A DNA stretch of 64,000 nt, from positions 79,092 to 143,091 of the forward strand of contig CAJNYU010002094.1 in assembly GCA_905331475.1 (NCBI GenBank). Reading direction: 5' to 3'. The DNA is from Rotaria socialis (taxonomy: Eukaryota; Rotifera; Eurotatoria; Philodinida; Philodinidae). Every line of letters begins with the position of its first letter. The first letter of the stretch is position 1. This document shows, piece after piece, positions 13,531 to 26,726 of this stretch. The notes beneath the pieces are model-generated. The model was given only the letters and a program-made list of their open reading frames with translations. It made no database searches and was not told the origin of the DNA. A program made the position numbers and the translations under genes.

Positions 13531-15144
13531 ATGCTTTACCATGTGATTCGTCGTCCTCCTCATCATAATGTTATTAATTCTTCCGATCAATCAAATAATA
13601 ATAATAATTCAAGAAGCGAATCAGTTCCAAAATCAAATTTAATGCCACGATATCATTACTCACGAGTAGTTCCAAATACTGCAACAAATAATTCTGATTC
13701 ATATTTAACACAAAATGATTTAGATGAATATGTATCAAAACCAACAATGACAGTGACAACGACGACGACGAGCAATAATAATAATAACAATAATAATAAT
13801 AATAATAATAATTCTTATGGATCTTTTAAATCAACATTCATTCCGCTTATTAACACTAACCGAATATCAATACCAAATAGGCGTGACTTTATTCAGATAC
13901 CAATAACTAGAGAGGATGGCACGTCTATTACAACAAATAATCATAGTCGATCTGTACCAATAACTTTTATTAGTCAGACAACTGCATTACCTCCTACTGG
14001 GAATAATAATAATAACAACGAAAATACAACTCCGAAAGCAAATTTTACTAGTAAGTCATTATTAAAATAACAACAAAATATATCTTAAATTAAAGCTACT
14101 CTGTTAAAAGATCTTCTAAGACCAAATTCAAAATATCTTCAACGTCATTTTAATAATACTACTGAAAAACTACCATCAACTACAGCGTCATCGTCAACTA
14201 TACCGCGTTTACCGTCTGTTACACGTCGTTTAAGTCTTACTATACCAGTCATGACAACAACAATAGCAACAAATATTGATGATGACGCATTAAAATCATC
14301 AGCTCCATCAGCATCTATGCGACAAATTCCTATTCAACTTTTACAAACAGGAACTGTTACTTCAACTCCTACGAATAATACTCGTATGCCAAATACTATT
14401 CTTCGTTCATCATCGCTATCAAAGCCATTTGAACATAAAAAAACTGATCTACAAAATAATTTATTGTCATCACCGCCAATATTCTCAATATATAATCCTC
14501 AACAACCATCATCATCATCATCATCATCTGATCTTTCTATTCTAACTGCAAATACATCACCAATACGTCGCGCTGAAGTTATGGCTCGTGAAGCTATTCA
14601 AGGAAAAGCTCGACTTCAACAACAACAGCAACAGCAACAGCAACAACAAAATGGCTTACTATCTGAAAATAATACTCGATCGCCTAGTGCGGCTCGTCGT
14701 GTGATTATAAATTTAAAAAACAATCAATCTGTTTTACTTGATAGTCGTCTTTCATCTACAATGAAACCACCGCTAAGTCCATCCTCTTCTCGAATAATAC
14801 AGCGAAACAATTTCTTTCATATACCTATTTTACATGAAATTCAAGTACCTACTCATTCAACACCACGACTCTCTGAAACTTCGTCTCAGTCATTGCCTAC
14901 TAGTAATAGTAATAATGAAAATTATAAAAATGAATTTCATTTCGAAATTCCAGTTACAATTACTACTAGCAATGATCAAGAAAATCAAAATGAATTGAAT
15001 AATGAAAAAGAAGATGGAATAAATAGCTATGAACGTACTCTATCTGAAAGTAATAATTCAAATCAAGCGCTCAAATCAATTTTGAAAAGATCCTCATCAA
15101 GAGAAACTGTTTCAAGAAAAAATGTTAGCTTCGTAAATGCTTAA
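13531..15144 (+). CDS. Low-complexity protein with C-terminal SILK and RVxF-like PP1-docking motifs
   Basis: Exons 13531-14050 and 14096-15144 are joined across a 45-bp GTAAGT...AAAG intron that keeps frame, giving 522 residues. The protein is disordered-looking, with poly-Asn near residues 80-95, a poly-Ser run, a poly-Gln run and many Ser/Thr/Pro. One more ordered patch reads SPIRRAEVMAREAIQGKARL before the poly-Gln. The last 25 residues contain SILK followed 13 residues later by KNVSF. This is the spacing and order of the SILK and [RK]xVxF motifs by which regulatory subunits bind protein phosphatase 1. No known family is recognised, so PP1 binding is inferred from short motifs only. The start is the first ATG after a TCG run, and an upstream exon cannot be excluded. 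Confidence 0.75.
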
Positions 15145-16526
15145 TTGATTTGTGTATGTCTAACGATATATGTATGTATTTTTTTTTCTTGTGTTTTTCT
15201 TTTTGTTTTCTGTTACAATAAGCCAATGATGCTATGCATTGCGCTTATTGAATAATAATAAAACAAACGTCGAATTAATAAAACTATATTTTAAAAGTCA
15301 ACAAAATGTTCAGTTTAATTGTACAGTTGAACGAAATCTTAAAAACCTCAGAAGTCTATTGAATGTATGTCAATCATTCATCCGTATCTTTCCTTCGTTG
15401 TCATTCTCAATGAAATCGCACTCGTTTTGATGATGCTGTCTTTTTTTGCTCTTTGATTAGCAAGTGATATGAATTGGGTAGATAGTAATTTTACTTTATT
15501 TTTAAATGAAATGTAACTAAACACATGTAGTACTTCACTAATGAGAAGTGCATGTGTTGTAAAAAGAGCATATACGTATAAATATAGATAAATATATATA
15601 TGCATGTATTCCAAGTAAAAGATAGACTTCATCATTTAGTTGTTTAGGTAAGTTCGACTCTTTTCTTCCTCTCATCATGATCGATGCATCGATAAGATAA
15701 GGAAACGGCAATGTTACAATTTCGCAGCGTTGTTAGTAATGGCCAAAAAAAATGAAGCGAAGAGAGAAAAGGTTTTTTTTATGGATATGTGCAAGGGCTT
15801 ATCTCTTCATCGCATATAAGTGAATGACAAAAAATATCGGCACAGTGATTTCAACTTGTTCTCATTCTCGCTGTCTCTCTCTCTCTCTCTCTATTTCTTT
15901 TTTCTTGGTATATGCTGACTTCAATCACAGACTCGCTTATCTCACCGATGTAAAAAATTCAGGTACTATGTAACACGAATAAAGCTAGTTTCCATTTAAG
16001 CATTGATCAGTCTTCTATATAGGCATATGTACATACTGTTTCGAATACTATCGTTTTCATCATTAGTGCTCTTCAATTTTGCAAAAAAAAAACATATCGA
16101 CGATATTAAGCTTGATATACAACTAATGAGATATTATTACGTCGAAAAACAAGCCAACTGAGGAGGTTATTAATTCTAAATTATTGATTCATACCTTGAT
16201 GATTCTGTTGGTCGTCTTATCAGTATCTTATCTTAAACACGTTGCCTATCTTGGTGTTCTCGCCCCCTCACACAGTCACTTATGAATAGCGTATCTTAAT
16301 ATTATCTATAACGAAATAAAGAGGCAAAGAAAAAAAGTTAAATTAAATGAAACGTGATAGATCAAATGATCGAATTCTCTTTCGATAGATCGAACATATT
16401 TTTCCAATTGTCTTCATTAATTCGATATTCTTTCAATGTTCAACTAAGACTTGTGAATGAAAAGAGAAGAGATCAATGCCAACGATATTCCATTTTCTTC
16501 TTCAGCTTTAGATATATTCTATGGTT
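15145..16526. other. Intergenic stretch upstream of the FOG-type gene
   Basis: About 1.4 kb without a supported gene. It contains a (CT)n run near 15873-15893 and several T- or A-rich tracts. It presumably holds the 3' end of the preceding gene and the promoter/5' leader of the zinc-finger gene. A short open frame overlapping 16354-16563 ends over the true first coding exon in another frame and is not supported. Confidence 0.5.
15873..15893. repeat. (CT)n microsatellite
   Basis: An uninterrupted CT dinucleotide run of about 20 bases inside the spacer. Similar short runs occur elsewhere in the window: GA near 1975-1992, and AT near 98-113, 28469-28494, 33820-33837, 46390-46412 and 56169-56186. 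Confidence 0.85.
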
Positions 16527-19500
16527 ATGTCTCGTCGAAAACAACGTCATCCAAAGTCATTAAAAGGTAAAACAAAATTATCAAGTTTCAGTGTGATTTT
16601 CTGTCGATTTTTATTCATCAATATAGAAGGTGACGAAATATTATTTGATTTACCTAACGAACTTGAATTTGATGAAGACGTAAGTTATATTAAGTAACAG
16701 CAATTATTCATATGAACTTACGAATATTTGAAAACTCTTAGTCAAATCTCATAATTGCTCGAACGAATCTTAAACAAGATCATTGTGTTGGCCGATTTCC
16801 TGCCACAATACAAGTACGTACTTATATCTTTTAGTCATACATTCTCATGCGATAGTATTCGGTGATAAAGTTAAACATTATACTATTGATCTTAAATGAA
16901 ACGATTGAATACTGATTGATGGAAAAAAAAAGAGAATCAATAAACTATCTATGAACGATGCTTTCTCGTTGTCTTATCATTCATTCCAATTCAATGGTCT
17001 TGTGTCCGTGCACGCATGGTTATCTCATTTTTTCTATCTATATATGACAAGATGATAGGATGCTAGTGATGAAAATGAGGAGTGAGAGAGAGAGATAGAG
17101 AAAGATATACGATAAAGAAAATGAATATTGGACCATTCCTTATCTGTTGGAATAACTGACTAAAAAAAAAGATAAAATAATGTTAAGATTATTTTTTTTT
17201 GCTTTTCATTTTGTCATAGATTGAAGACCGAATAGAATGTTTTCAGTTACTCGATATTAAACATAATTGGCTGGTACATTGTTCGACACTAAATAATTGT
17301 TCAATCAATTTAAATTTTACATTTGAAAGTAAAACCAATTTTATTGTTTTAGTTTTACAAATATCTATTTATATTATCTTTTTACTAGATAACCGATTAT
17401 TTGTTATTACTAAAGAGCCTATTGAAATAGGTACAAAACTTCATTTAAATAAAACTATTCTTCCAAAATTAAACATGAATAAAGAAGTTCAAATCAAAAA
17501 TGAACCGATAGACATTGAAATGAACAACAAATCAACAACTGAAAAACATTATCGTACGATTGCCTATTGATGTTTTTTTTTTGCACCTCGATAATTTTCT
17601 TTTTGATCGTTTTCTTAGCTCTTACTTTTAATTGTGATACATGTGATATTCAATTTCGTCATCAAAATACATTAGATGCACATCGTCTACATTATTGTAG
17701 GAAACGCGAAACAACAAAAAGTCACTCAGCAGGTAAATATGTTTTAAAGATAAAAACATATCTAATCTCTTAGAGAAGAAAGGTCATTCATTGCCATAAA
17801 ATAAAGCGTATCTCTATACTTTATAGATTCAACTGCTACCACTGGAATAAAAAGCATGAAACGCAAATCTACTGATATGGTTGATTCATCATCAGTGCCC
17901 ACAAAACGCTTATCTTTATTATCGAACGACACTTATTGTCAGGAATGTGATATTTTATTTTCTGAAGCCGATAAATTTATTCAACATAAATTACATTGTT
18001 GTCAAACCAAATCATCTTCTGGTCACTTGAAAAATCAATCGATACCATTCGATCGTCCAGTTCAAATAGGAAAGTATATCTATGTTCCGATACCTGTTAT
18101 TTCTGCAAGCCGCGACATTTCGAATCACGATAATAAACCATTAGATTTAAGTAAACCCAAGAAAATTAATGATAAAGGCGAAAAATCAATGGTTTCATCT
18201 AGTTTACCATTAGATTTATCGACTGAAAAAACCAAAAGCATTATTGAACGAAACCTGCATCGATGTGAATATTGCTCTATATGTTTTCGTTCACTGAAAA
18301 CTTTACAGGGACATCAAGATAACTATTGTGCTGAATATCGAAAACAAAATAAATATCATCCTCATTATTTATCAACAGATATCATTACGAATGATCGGTA
18401 AGAATGAAAAAAGAAATCTTATAAAATACTCGAAATAATCTAGAAAAAAATTTGAACATTAGAGAAAACAAAGATATCGTTTGTGTGACATTAGTTTTGA
18501 ATGAGACAAAGATAAGAATCTATCGATTTATATTCATCTACACTTTGTTCAGCGCCATGAAATTTAATTTGTACTAATATAGATGAGAGCATGTCAAAAT
18601 TTTTCTATACATCATTCTGTTTGATTTAACTGTTCAACAACGAATGTTCTAACAACAGTTTCTCGGATCTCAAAACAAATGCGAAAGATAGACTCGGCGA
18701 AGATTCTATAATCTTTAAAATAGAAGATTTGTCTTTAAGAAATAAATTAAGTAGTAGTGAATACGAAACAATAAAAACTTTGTATCTTGTTTCTTTCTAG
18801 GCGTTGTAAGATATTTAAATCTACTCTAGGAAATGTATTGAGGCAGCTTCCAACAGTTAACTATTGTTTTAGTGCTCGGTTGTTCAGTAGACGGTCTACT
18901 TGATCGTTTTAAAGTTTATATAATAGCACAAGAAAAAATTCTCAAAAACTGATTCTACGGATTACTTTGCAATATTTTGAACCTAGTCAATTGACCAAGA
19001 AAGATTCTTTTTTTTCAACAGTTTTCGAGTAGTTTATTGATATTTTTCTATTTAAAAAGATCTCAATCAACTCCATTATCTTCATCGAACATTTCAAGAT
19101 CTCCATCAGTTGATTCATTAAATTCAGTGCATCGTTCATTTCTATTTATGTGTCGTTTATGCAAATATCAAGGAAATACTCTTCGTGGAATGCGTATGCA
19201 TTTCGAATTTCATTTATCAAACAATGAATTATGTACTGATGATGATATCATTGTAAAATCTACAACCAAAAATTCTTTACCGGTTCCAGTGCAAACAAAT
19301 CAAGTATTACTAAAATGTAACATATGTTCAGCGATGTTCGATTATGAAGAAATACTCTTAAATCATATTATACATGTACATACTAATGAAATATTACTTG
19401 AATGTTTAGAATGCCAATCAAAATTTAGTTCGAAATGGAATTTAATTCGACATATGAAATTAGTGCATACAAATATAAAATATGATGATAGTGAAAAAGA

Positions 19501-19885
19501 CGATGACGGTAATGAAAGAAATGATCAACAAACAAAATCTAATAAATGTTTATTAGATGAAAATGATAGATCATCGGACTCTTTGAATCTCATTCAACAG
19601 ATTCTTATGAAATCAATAGACGCTTGTTCAATACATAAAAATATATCGTGTCCTTTTTGTCATATAAAATTCAGCAGAATCGATACATTACAACAGCATA
19701 TGGCAAATTATTGTTCATCACGACCAACAACTACTGATATAATAAAATATATTACGAAAACAAAAACAAACGATACATATTGTTCGTCATGCCAAATTTC
19801 ATTTAGACACAAAACATCTTATGATGCACATAAAATGTATTATTGTCCTGATAGTAGTAAAGCTAATGTTAAAATATCAGTTTGA
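16527..19885 (+). CDS. ZFPM: FOG/ZFPM (u-shaped)-type GATA cofactor with eight zinc fingers
   Basis: A nuclear cofactor expected to bind the N-terminal finger of GATA factors and recruit corepressors. Exons 16527-16566, 16627-16679, 16742-16813, 17220-17328, 17389-17553, 17619-17732, 17827-18397 and 19060-19885 all join in frame to 649 residues. Seen: N-terminal MSRRKQ, the NuRD-recruiting start used by FOG and related repressors; a PR-like region of about 110 residues; an acidic IKNEP sumoylation-like site; and eight fingers. Five fingers are C2HC (Cys-x2-Cys ... His ... Cys, ending HYC, HCC, NYC, NYC, YYC) and three are C2H2. Two CtBP-binding PLDLS motifs lie between fingers 2 and 3. C2HC fingers plus PLDLS plus MSRRKQ together are diagnostic of FOG. 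The last intron is unusually long for this gene (662 bp). Confidence 0.92.
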
Positions 19886-21080
19886 AAATGTTGTTTTCAT
19901 TTATGTTTTCTGGTCTTTTGTGTTTCGTTGTATTTTTACTTGCAGTTTTTCTTTTCATTCAAGTAATTATAATTGACAAATTGTACAGGAAATTTTATTT
20001 TTCATTGTATCAACATGCAAGAAAGAAATTGCTCGGTGAAATTTGAGAATTCGTGAGATTGAATTACTTTTTAATTTAACACTGAAGATGGACGATATTG
20101 GACTGCCGAACACTATTTGACTGTGTGCAATTAAAAAACAAATAACTGTTGAAGAGATGAAGAAACGGTTAATAGGATTCCATCTAACTGTCAAGAAAAA
20201 ACTTCTGACTACTTCAATGAAATATTTACTAAAGATAAAGACATTTACAAGAAAGACCATTTCATAGTCATTAGTTACCCCTGAAAGTTTTGAAGAAAAA
20301 AATGTTTATCTTTGTCTTGAGATATTGAATGTCTAACTAAGAAGACTTTCTAACTATGTAATTCTGGAGTAAACTACTGTTTTTTTTTTCTTCAAAAATT
20401 TGGTGGTAAGAGCAATATCAGTGCAGCAATTATGGGCCTTTATTACTAGAGCATGGCTTCTAATGCTTTTAACTGAGTTCTAGTGGCAATGAAATCTAAC
20501 CGTAGACGAAATTTGAGCAGTAATAAATTTCTTAAGATTTTATCTAATGTATACTTACGTGAGTAGAATTCTTTGAAAGAAACCTTTAATAATATTACAA
20601 AAGTAAACGCACTGATTTTATATAAGAAAAAAAAAACTATGGAAAACATATTAACCTAGACTATTCAATTGTGTTACTTGTATATTGCTATACCCATAAA
20701 AATAAGTTTTCATTAGAACCAATAGTGAGTATATTTGATCTTGCCTGAAAATGATTTTCTCAAAATATCATCATGAATATCGATACATCATTGGCGAATC
20801 AATGCCGACTGTGAACTTTTGTTTTCATTTATTGAGAGCCTGAATCCTTAGAGAAATGTATAATGCTGATATATCGATTATGACTGTAACGTCTACTTGT
20901 ATTGATTGTGTTTATCAGTGCATTTCTGGTCTTGCATAATGAATTATTGTTAAGATTCTTGATTCTATGTCTTTCAACTATAATAAAAATGATTACTATT
21001 TTGTAGTCAATATAGCAAAAGAAAAGAAACAAGCCTAATGCTGTTGTCATCAATAAAATAAAATTCTAAAGTGCCAGCTG
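19886..21080. other. Spacer between the zinc-finger and anoctamin genes
   Basis: About 1.2 kb, AT-rich, with no convincing coding exon on either strand. It lies downstream of the ZFPM-type stop and upstream of the anoctamin start. Short frames here have neither motifs nor splice-site support. Confidence 0.5.
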
Positions 21081-24000
21081 ATGCATTCAGATACATTTAG
21101 GACTACAGATGTATTATTCTTTCTTGACACCAACGATCGTATTCATGAAGCATTAGTCTGTAAAACGATGTTCGATTCAATAGAATCAGACGTTACATAT
21201 GGTCCGCTTGACGAAAGTGAAGAATCGGTAGCTGCCGCTAATGAATTAGCAGACAAAAATGATGATCCTGATATGCAAGTAAAGATAATTAATTTTGTAT
21301 TTTGTTTTTCTTTTCTAAAAATGATTCGGCAATCTATTTAGATGTCCGAAAGTGTTCATCTACTTTTACAAGATGATTCTTTTAATTGTTTCAATGATGG
21401 TAAAAGTAAAATTGGTAAAAAAAGACGCTTTTTTTTATGCATGTTGGATAATTTGAAAACAAAAAATATATTGATTTAAGATTATATTCTTGTCTATGAA
21501 GATAAAGATACAGCTACTATCGATGAATTAATATTACCAATGCCACCAGGAGTGAATAGTGAAGAAAATGATAGGCTAACTCTTGCATTACAAAAAGAAA
21601 AAGATAAACGACAATTATTTAAAAGAAGATTTCTTAGTAATTTATCTAAGATAGGACTTTTAATGGAAACTGTATGTTTAAAATTCACATGATTTTGAAC
21701 ATAAAAGTAAACTAAATTATTTTTGTCTCGTTCAAAGGATGTTCGCGAAGGTGATCGAAATTTCGTTTATTTTATTAAAATTCATATACCGTGGGCATTA
21801 TTACTTAAATATGCTGAAGATTTGAATTTTCGTGTACCTATTCGAGTAACTGAAAGAAAAAAAGAAAAAAAAACCTTTAGTCCAGTTTTGTTTTCATTCA
21901 ATTTAGGCAGTTAACAATTATAGTGCTAAAATAACATTTGTTGATCGTATACGTCGTCTTTTACGTCTTTCTCATAATCCATTGTTATCTGAAGCACCTA
22001 GACGTTATTATGATTTATTTACATCGGTCTTTGAAATAGCAAAAAAAGATCGTTATATGGGTGATAATAATTTTCCTGTGCATTTTACGAATATACAAAG
22101 AAGTTTTGCTGTACATGAAATTTTACAAACGACCCCATTTGGTCTAACTGAAAAAGGTGAAATTGGTATTGAGCGATTAGTACGTGACGGAGTTTTTCAA
22201 GCTGCTTATTCATTGCATGACGGAGATTATAAATTTGATAAAACAGAACACCCGTCGCCATTTAATGAAAATAATCCAAGAAGAGTTTTATATGATACAT
22301 GGGCAAGTTACAAACTTTTCTATAAATATCAACCATTAGATTTAATTAGAGAATATTTTGGAGAAAAAGTTAGCCTTTATTTTGCTTGGCTAGGTAAGAA
22401 CGAGTGTTGACTTTTGTTTTGTAATACAATACTTTGAAATTTGAGAATTCCATTAGGACTTTATACAACATGGCTTTTACCAGCATCATTAGTTGGTATA
22501 TTGGTGTTTTGCTTTGGTTTTATTTATTTATCTAACAATGTACCTGCCAACGACGTTTGTACAATTGGACAGAATATTACGATGTGTCCAATTTGCGATG
22601 TGGTAAATCATATATGATTAAACTCTCTTTTAAATATCCAGCGTATTCTATTATTGAGTAGGCTCATTTATCTCTGAAATCATTTCACAGACAATTTTGA
22701 AACGAGTTCACAATAAAAGAAAGGCAGAATTTAATTGACCTTAATTTTTCTTAATTGAAAGATTCTTATAACATTAGAGATATTTGATTCTGAGTTGATT
22801 AGGAAACGCATGATTTTGTAGCAACTGCTATCAAATGATATGACAGTCGATGATACTCAGGTTATACATTAAAATTGAAGACATCATTATACAGTAGTTG
22901 ATATTAGCTTTGTTTTGATCATTAAACCAATTAAAGCTAAGTCATTGGAAAAGATCTTTGAATTATGAAATTATCTCGATGTATTAAATTTTATATTATT
23001 GTTAGAGTCAGATATGTTTGGTCAATAGTGAAAATCTATCGAGATATCGAATTTGATCATTATTGATTGGAATAGTGTCAGTTGTTTTCGACTTACAACC
23101 TACGAATTTTCTTATTTTTTTCCACTAGTAAACATATTCTGTTGCACACATGTTTCCAATAAGCTCCAATTCAAAACATATGTTTTCTGTAGTTCCAAGT
23201 CAGTGAGCTGATATCTTTGAATAGTTAAGAATTGCTACAAATAAACAAATTTACCATATAAATCGATTTTTTTACTGTAGAATGAAATTTTTTTCGAGAA
23301 ATTCATGCATCAATTAAACGATGTGTTTTATATGTTTCTAATTCGTTGATAAGGTAATAAGCGGCAATTATAGCGAACTTTATTTTAGTGTCCTTATTGG
23401 CAACTTTCAGAAACATGTTCATATGCCCGTCTTGGTGTATTTTTCGATCATCCAGGAACTGTTTTTTATGCAATATTTATGTCTTTTTGGGGTAAACCGA
23501 TATCAAAATTGAATTGAAAGAATTTCTGTTTTGAATATAAAATAGCGGTAACTTTTCTCAAAAGCTGGAAACGGAAGAATGCCAAAATAACACATCGATG
23601 GGATCTAATGGAATTTGAAGAAGAAGAAGTAACGTTTTTATTGATTTCATGAGAAACTTTAATATTTTTTGTTTAAAAAAACAAATTTAAGAATCGACCT
23701 AGGCCAGAATTTGCAATACGAGCGTCAACAATTGAGAAAAATCCTATAACAGGAATACTCGAACCCTATTTTCCTGCAACTAGTCGTCGATATCGCATTT
23801 TATCTGGTGTTATAATTCTTAGTATCATGGTAAACAAACATCATCACTTTTGTTTTCCTTAGTATAACTATTGTTCTTTGGTTTATTTAAAGATCTGCAT
23901 TGTGATTATATTTATCATAGCAATTATTGTTTACCGAATAATTGTCAGTATTCAACTATTTCAAAATGAGAATTTACGGTAAAAATAAGAAACGTACTTA

Positions 24001-26458
24001 AACGCATTTCGATTTAACATTCCTATGTTATTGTTATTTTAGGCAATATGCACTAAGTTTTGCATCGATTAGTGGAGCTGTGATCAATTTAATTATCATC
24101 ATGGTATTAGGCCATTTGTATGAAATTATTGCTTACAAGTTAACACAATGGGGTATGTATATATATTTGCTTCACTGTAAAACTTGTGATGAATTTCAAA
24201 AGTCTTATTTTTTTTCTCCTTGCGTGTAGAAATGCATCGAACACAAAATGAGTTTGATAATTACTTTACGATAAAAGTATTCATTTTTCAATTTGTTAAC
24301 ATCTATTCGTCTATTTTTTATATAGCTTTTATAAAAGGGAAGTAAGTGTTGTATCTTTTCCTACGAAATTTAAATAAAACTATTGTTTAGAGCTGTTGGT
24401 TATCCTGGACATTATGTGAAGATCTTAAATTTACGACAAGAAGAAGTAAGAATTGACTTTAGCTAAAAATTCATCTGTTTAAATATATTTTGTATTATCT
24501 TATGATCGAAATATTTTAATTGGCAATATCTTGAAATGGATTATCATTTTATTGCAGAGATTTTTTTTGTTTGTGACGGAATAAAACGTGAATATATAGA
24601 TAAGTAACCGATCTAAATAGTTATCAGTTTTGTTTTGATATTGTTCTAATTAATAGAATTTAGTGAAGCAGGAAAAGTCAAAAAAGAAATGATCATTAGA
24701 TTTATTTTATTAATGAATTATATGAGAAAAATCTAGATGTAACACTACTGTTCTATCTGATCATATGACTATGATCATAAGAAATATGTTACAGTATCAG
24801 CAAAGACATGTTTATCGAACTCATGTTGTTATTAGGTTCACAAGAGGATGTGTAGAAGAAATGCCTATAAACGATTGTCTTTCTAGACCTTTTCTATTCT
24901 CATTGATTCTAATATCGAAGAGAAAAATATCACTCGAAAATTTAGAATCATGTGCCATTTTTCTTCTTCTTATAGACACTGTTATTTTACGAGTAAACAT
25001 TTAGAAAACATAATTGAATTATTGAAGATGTAAATTGGGTTAATCTTGTGAAGAGAGACAATCGATTATAAAACATATTCTTTTAATTTTTAGTGTGGTC
25101 AAGGAGGTTGCTTGATAGAATTAGCAATACAACTAGGAATCATAATGATAGGTGAGAATATGCTTTCTTATTTGATGATATGATAATGAGCTTTTGTAGG
25201 TAAACAAGCTCTATCAAATATTCAAGAAGTTATGTGGCCGTGAGTACCCGAATATCTTTACTGATTGATGGAATAATATGGTATCTATAGAAAAATTCTT
25301 GCTTTATATCAACGATGGCGAGTTTCAATACCAAAAACCAAATCTACTACTCAATGGGAAGATGATTTTAAACATACTCCATTTGGTGGCTTGTTTGAAG
25401 AGTATCTTGAAATGGGTAAAAATAATGATGAACAGAATGATTGGATTGATAATTATTATTCTTTGAAATTTAGCTTTACAATTTGGTTTCATAACTATAT
25501 TTGTTGCTGCTTTTCCAATAGCTCCATTCTTTGCGTTACTTAACAATTGGATTGAAATTCGACTTGATGCAAGCAAACTTGTTTGTGCAACAAGGTTGTA
25601 TTTTTCTTTATTTCTTTTTGCTTCATTATTAATAAAAAAAAAAACGTTTATGATCGATAGACGACCAATTGCTTTTCGTTCATCAACAATTGGTATATGG
25701 TTTAATATTCTTCAGAGTCTTGCTTATTTGGCGATTGTAGCTAATGTAAGAAATAATTTATAAAGCATTTATCGAAAAAATAATGATCCTTTCTTTTTCT
25801 AGGCCTTTCTAATTGCATTTACTTCAGAGTTTTTACCGAAAATTCTTTATCAATATACAGTCAATTGGGATTTAATAGGGTATACAAATTTCACATTAGC
25901 TGTGGCACCAGTGAATACAACATCAAGAGAATGCATGTATATAGTTTTTTCGTATACATTGAAGTATATTTCAATATCGATTTATCATTAGGTATCGTGA
26001 TTTTCGAAACCCAGATGGTACTTTGACTGTATTCTTTTGGAAATTACTTGCTCTTAGATTAGTTTTTGTGATTCTATTCGAAGTAAATATTTCATTTTCT
26101 TTTCTTCTTTTCGTCATTGTTCTGTACGTATATCACTCTTATTTACATATTCAATAGCATATTGTTTTTGTTCTGTGTCGTTTAACGGATGCTATCATTG
26201 ATGATGTACCGGAATCATTATCAATTAAAATTCGACGAGAAAAATATTTGGCTAAACGTGCTTTACAGGATTCAAGCAAATTGAATCAAGTATGATGTTC
26301 GTTGTTGGCTAGTATTTTAAAATTATACTTTTATTGAATAGATCTTCGAAGAAACTGATGAAGAACGTGAATCACGATCAAAATTTACGAAATATTTTCG
26401 AACTAGTCGACCAAAAACAGGCGCAGCTACTTCAAATGATATACGACGAACTCATTAA
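21081..26458 (+). CDS. Anoctamin (TMEM16) ten-TM calcium-activated channel/scramblase
   Basis: A membrane protein of the anoctamin family, either a Ca2+-activated chloride channel or a phospholipid scramblase. It is spread over about 20 small exons; the first are 21081-21278, 21342-21399, 21481-21671, 21738-21845 and 21907-22393. The N-terminal cytoplasmic domain has YILVYE and IKIHIPWALLLKYAEDLNF blocks. The first TM follows LIREYFGEKVSLYFAWLG. Later blocks are FYIAFIKG, GYPGHYV and GGCLIELAIQLGIIMIGKQ. Calcium-site residues are recognisable: EYLEM (both Glu) on helix 7, EIRLD (Glu and Asp) on helix 8, and SNIQE on helix 6, where the first of the usual two Asn is Ser. Two introns are long (about 22604-23388 and 24449-25094). 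Which function and paralogue group it represents cannot be told by eye. The start Met is the first in frame; an upstream exon is possible. Confidence 0.95.
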
Positions 26459-26726
26459 ATATATGTGTACAAATGATATTTATAGTTTTCTTTTTCTTTT
26501 CGTGTTAATCGTTTTATGTCGGCTATAAAAAAATATGTCTAACTTGAAAATAATCATGCTACTGGGGAACTATAAAATGTGGTTTCTTGTTCTTGTTGCT
26601 ATTTATATCAAAACCACTAATATTGATGGTTCATAAAATTGCAATTAGAGAAAAGAAAAAGTACCTTCGACTCTATATTAGGCTTATTCATTTTAATACT
26701 AGCATTGTATTTTTTTTCCAATAGAA

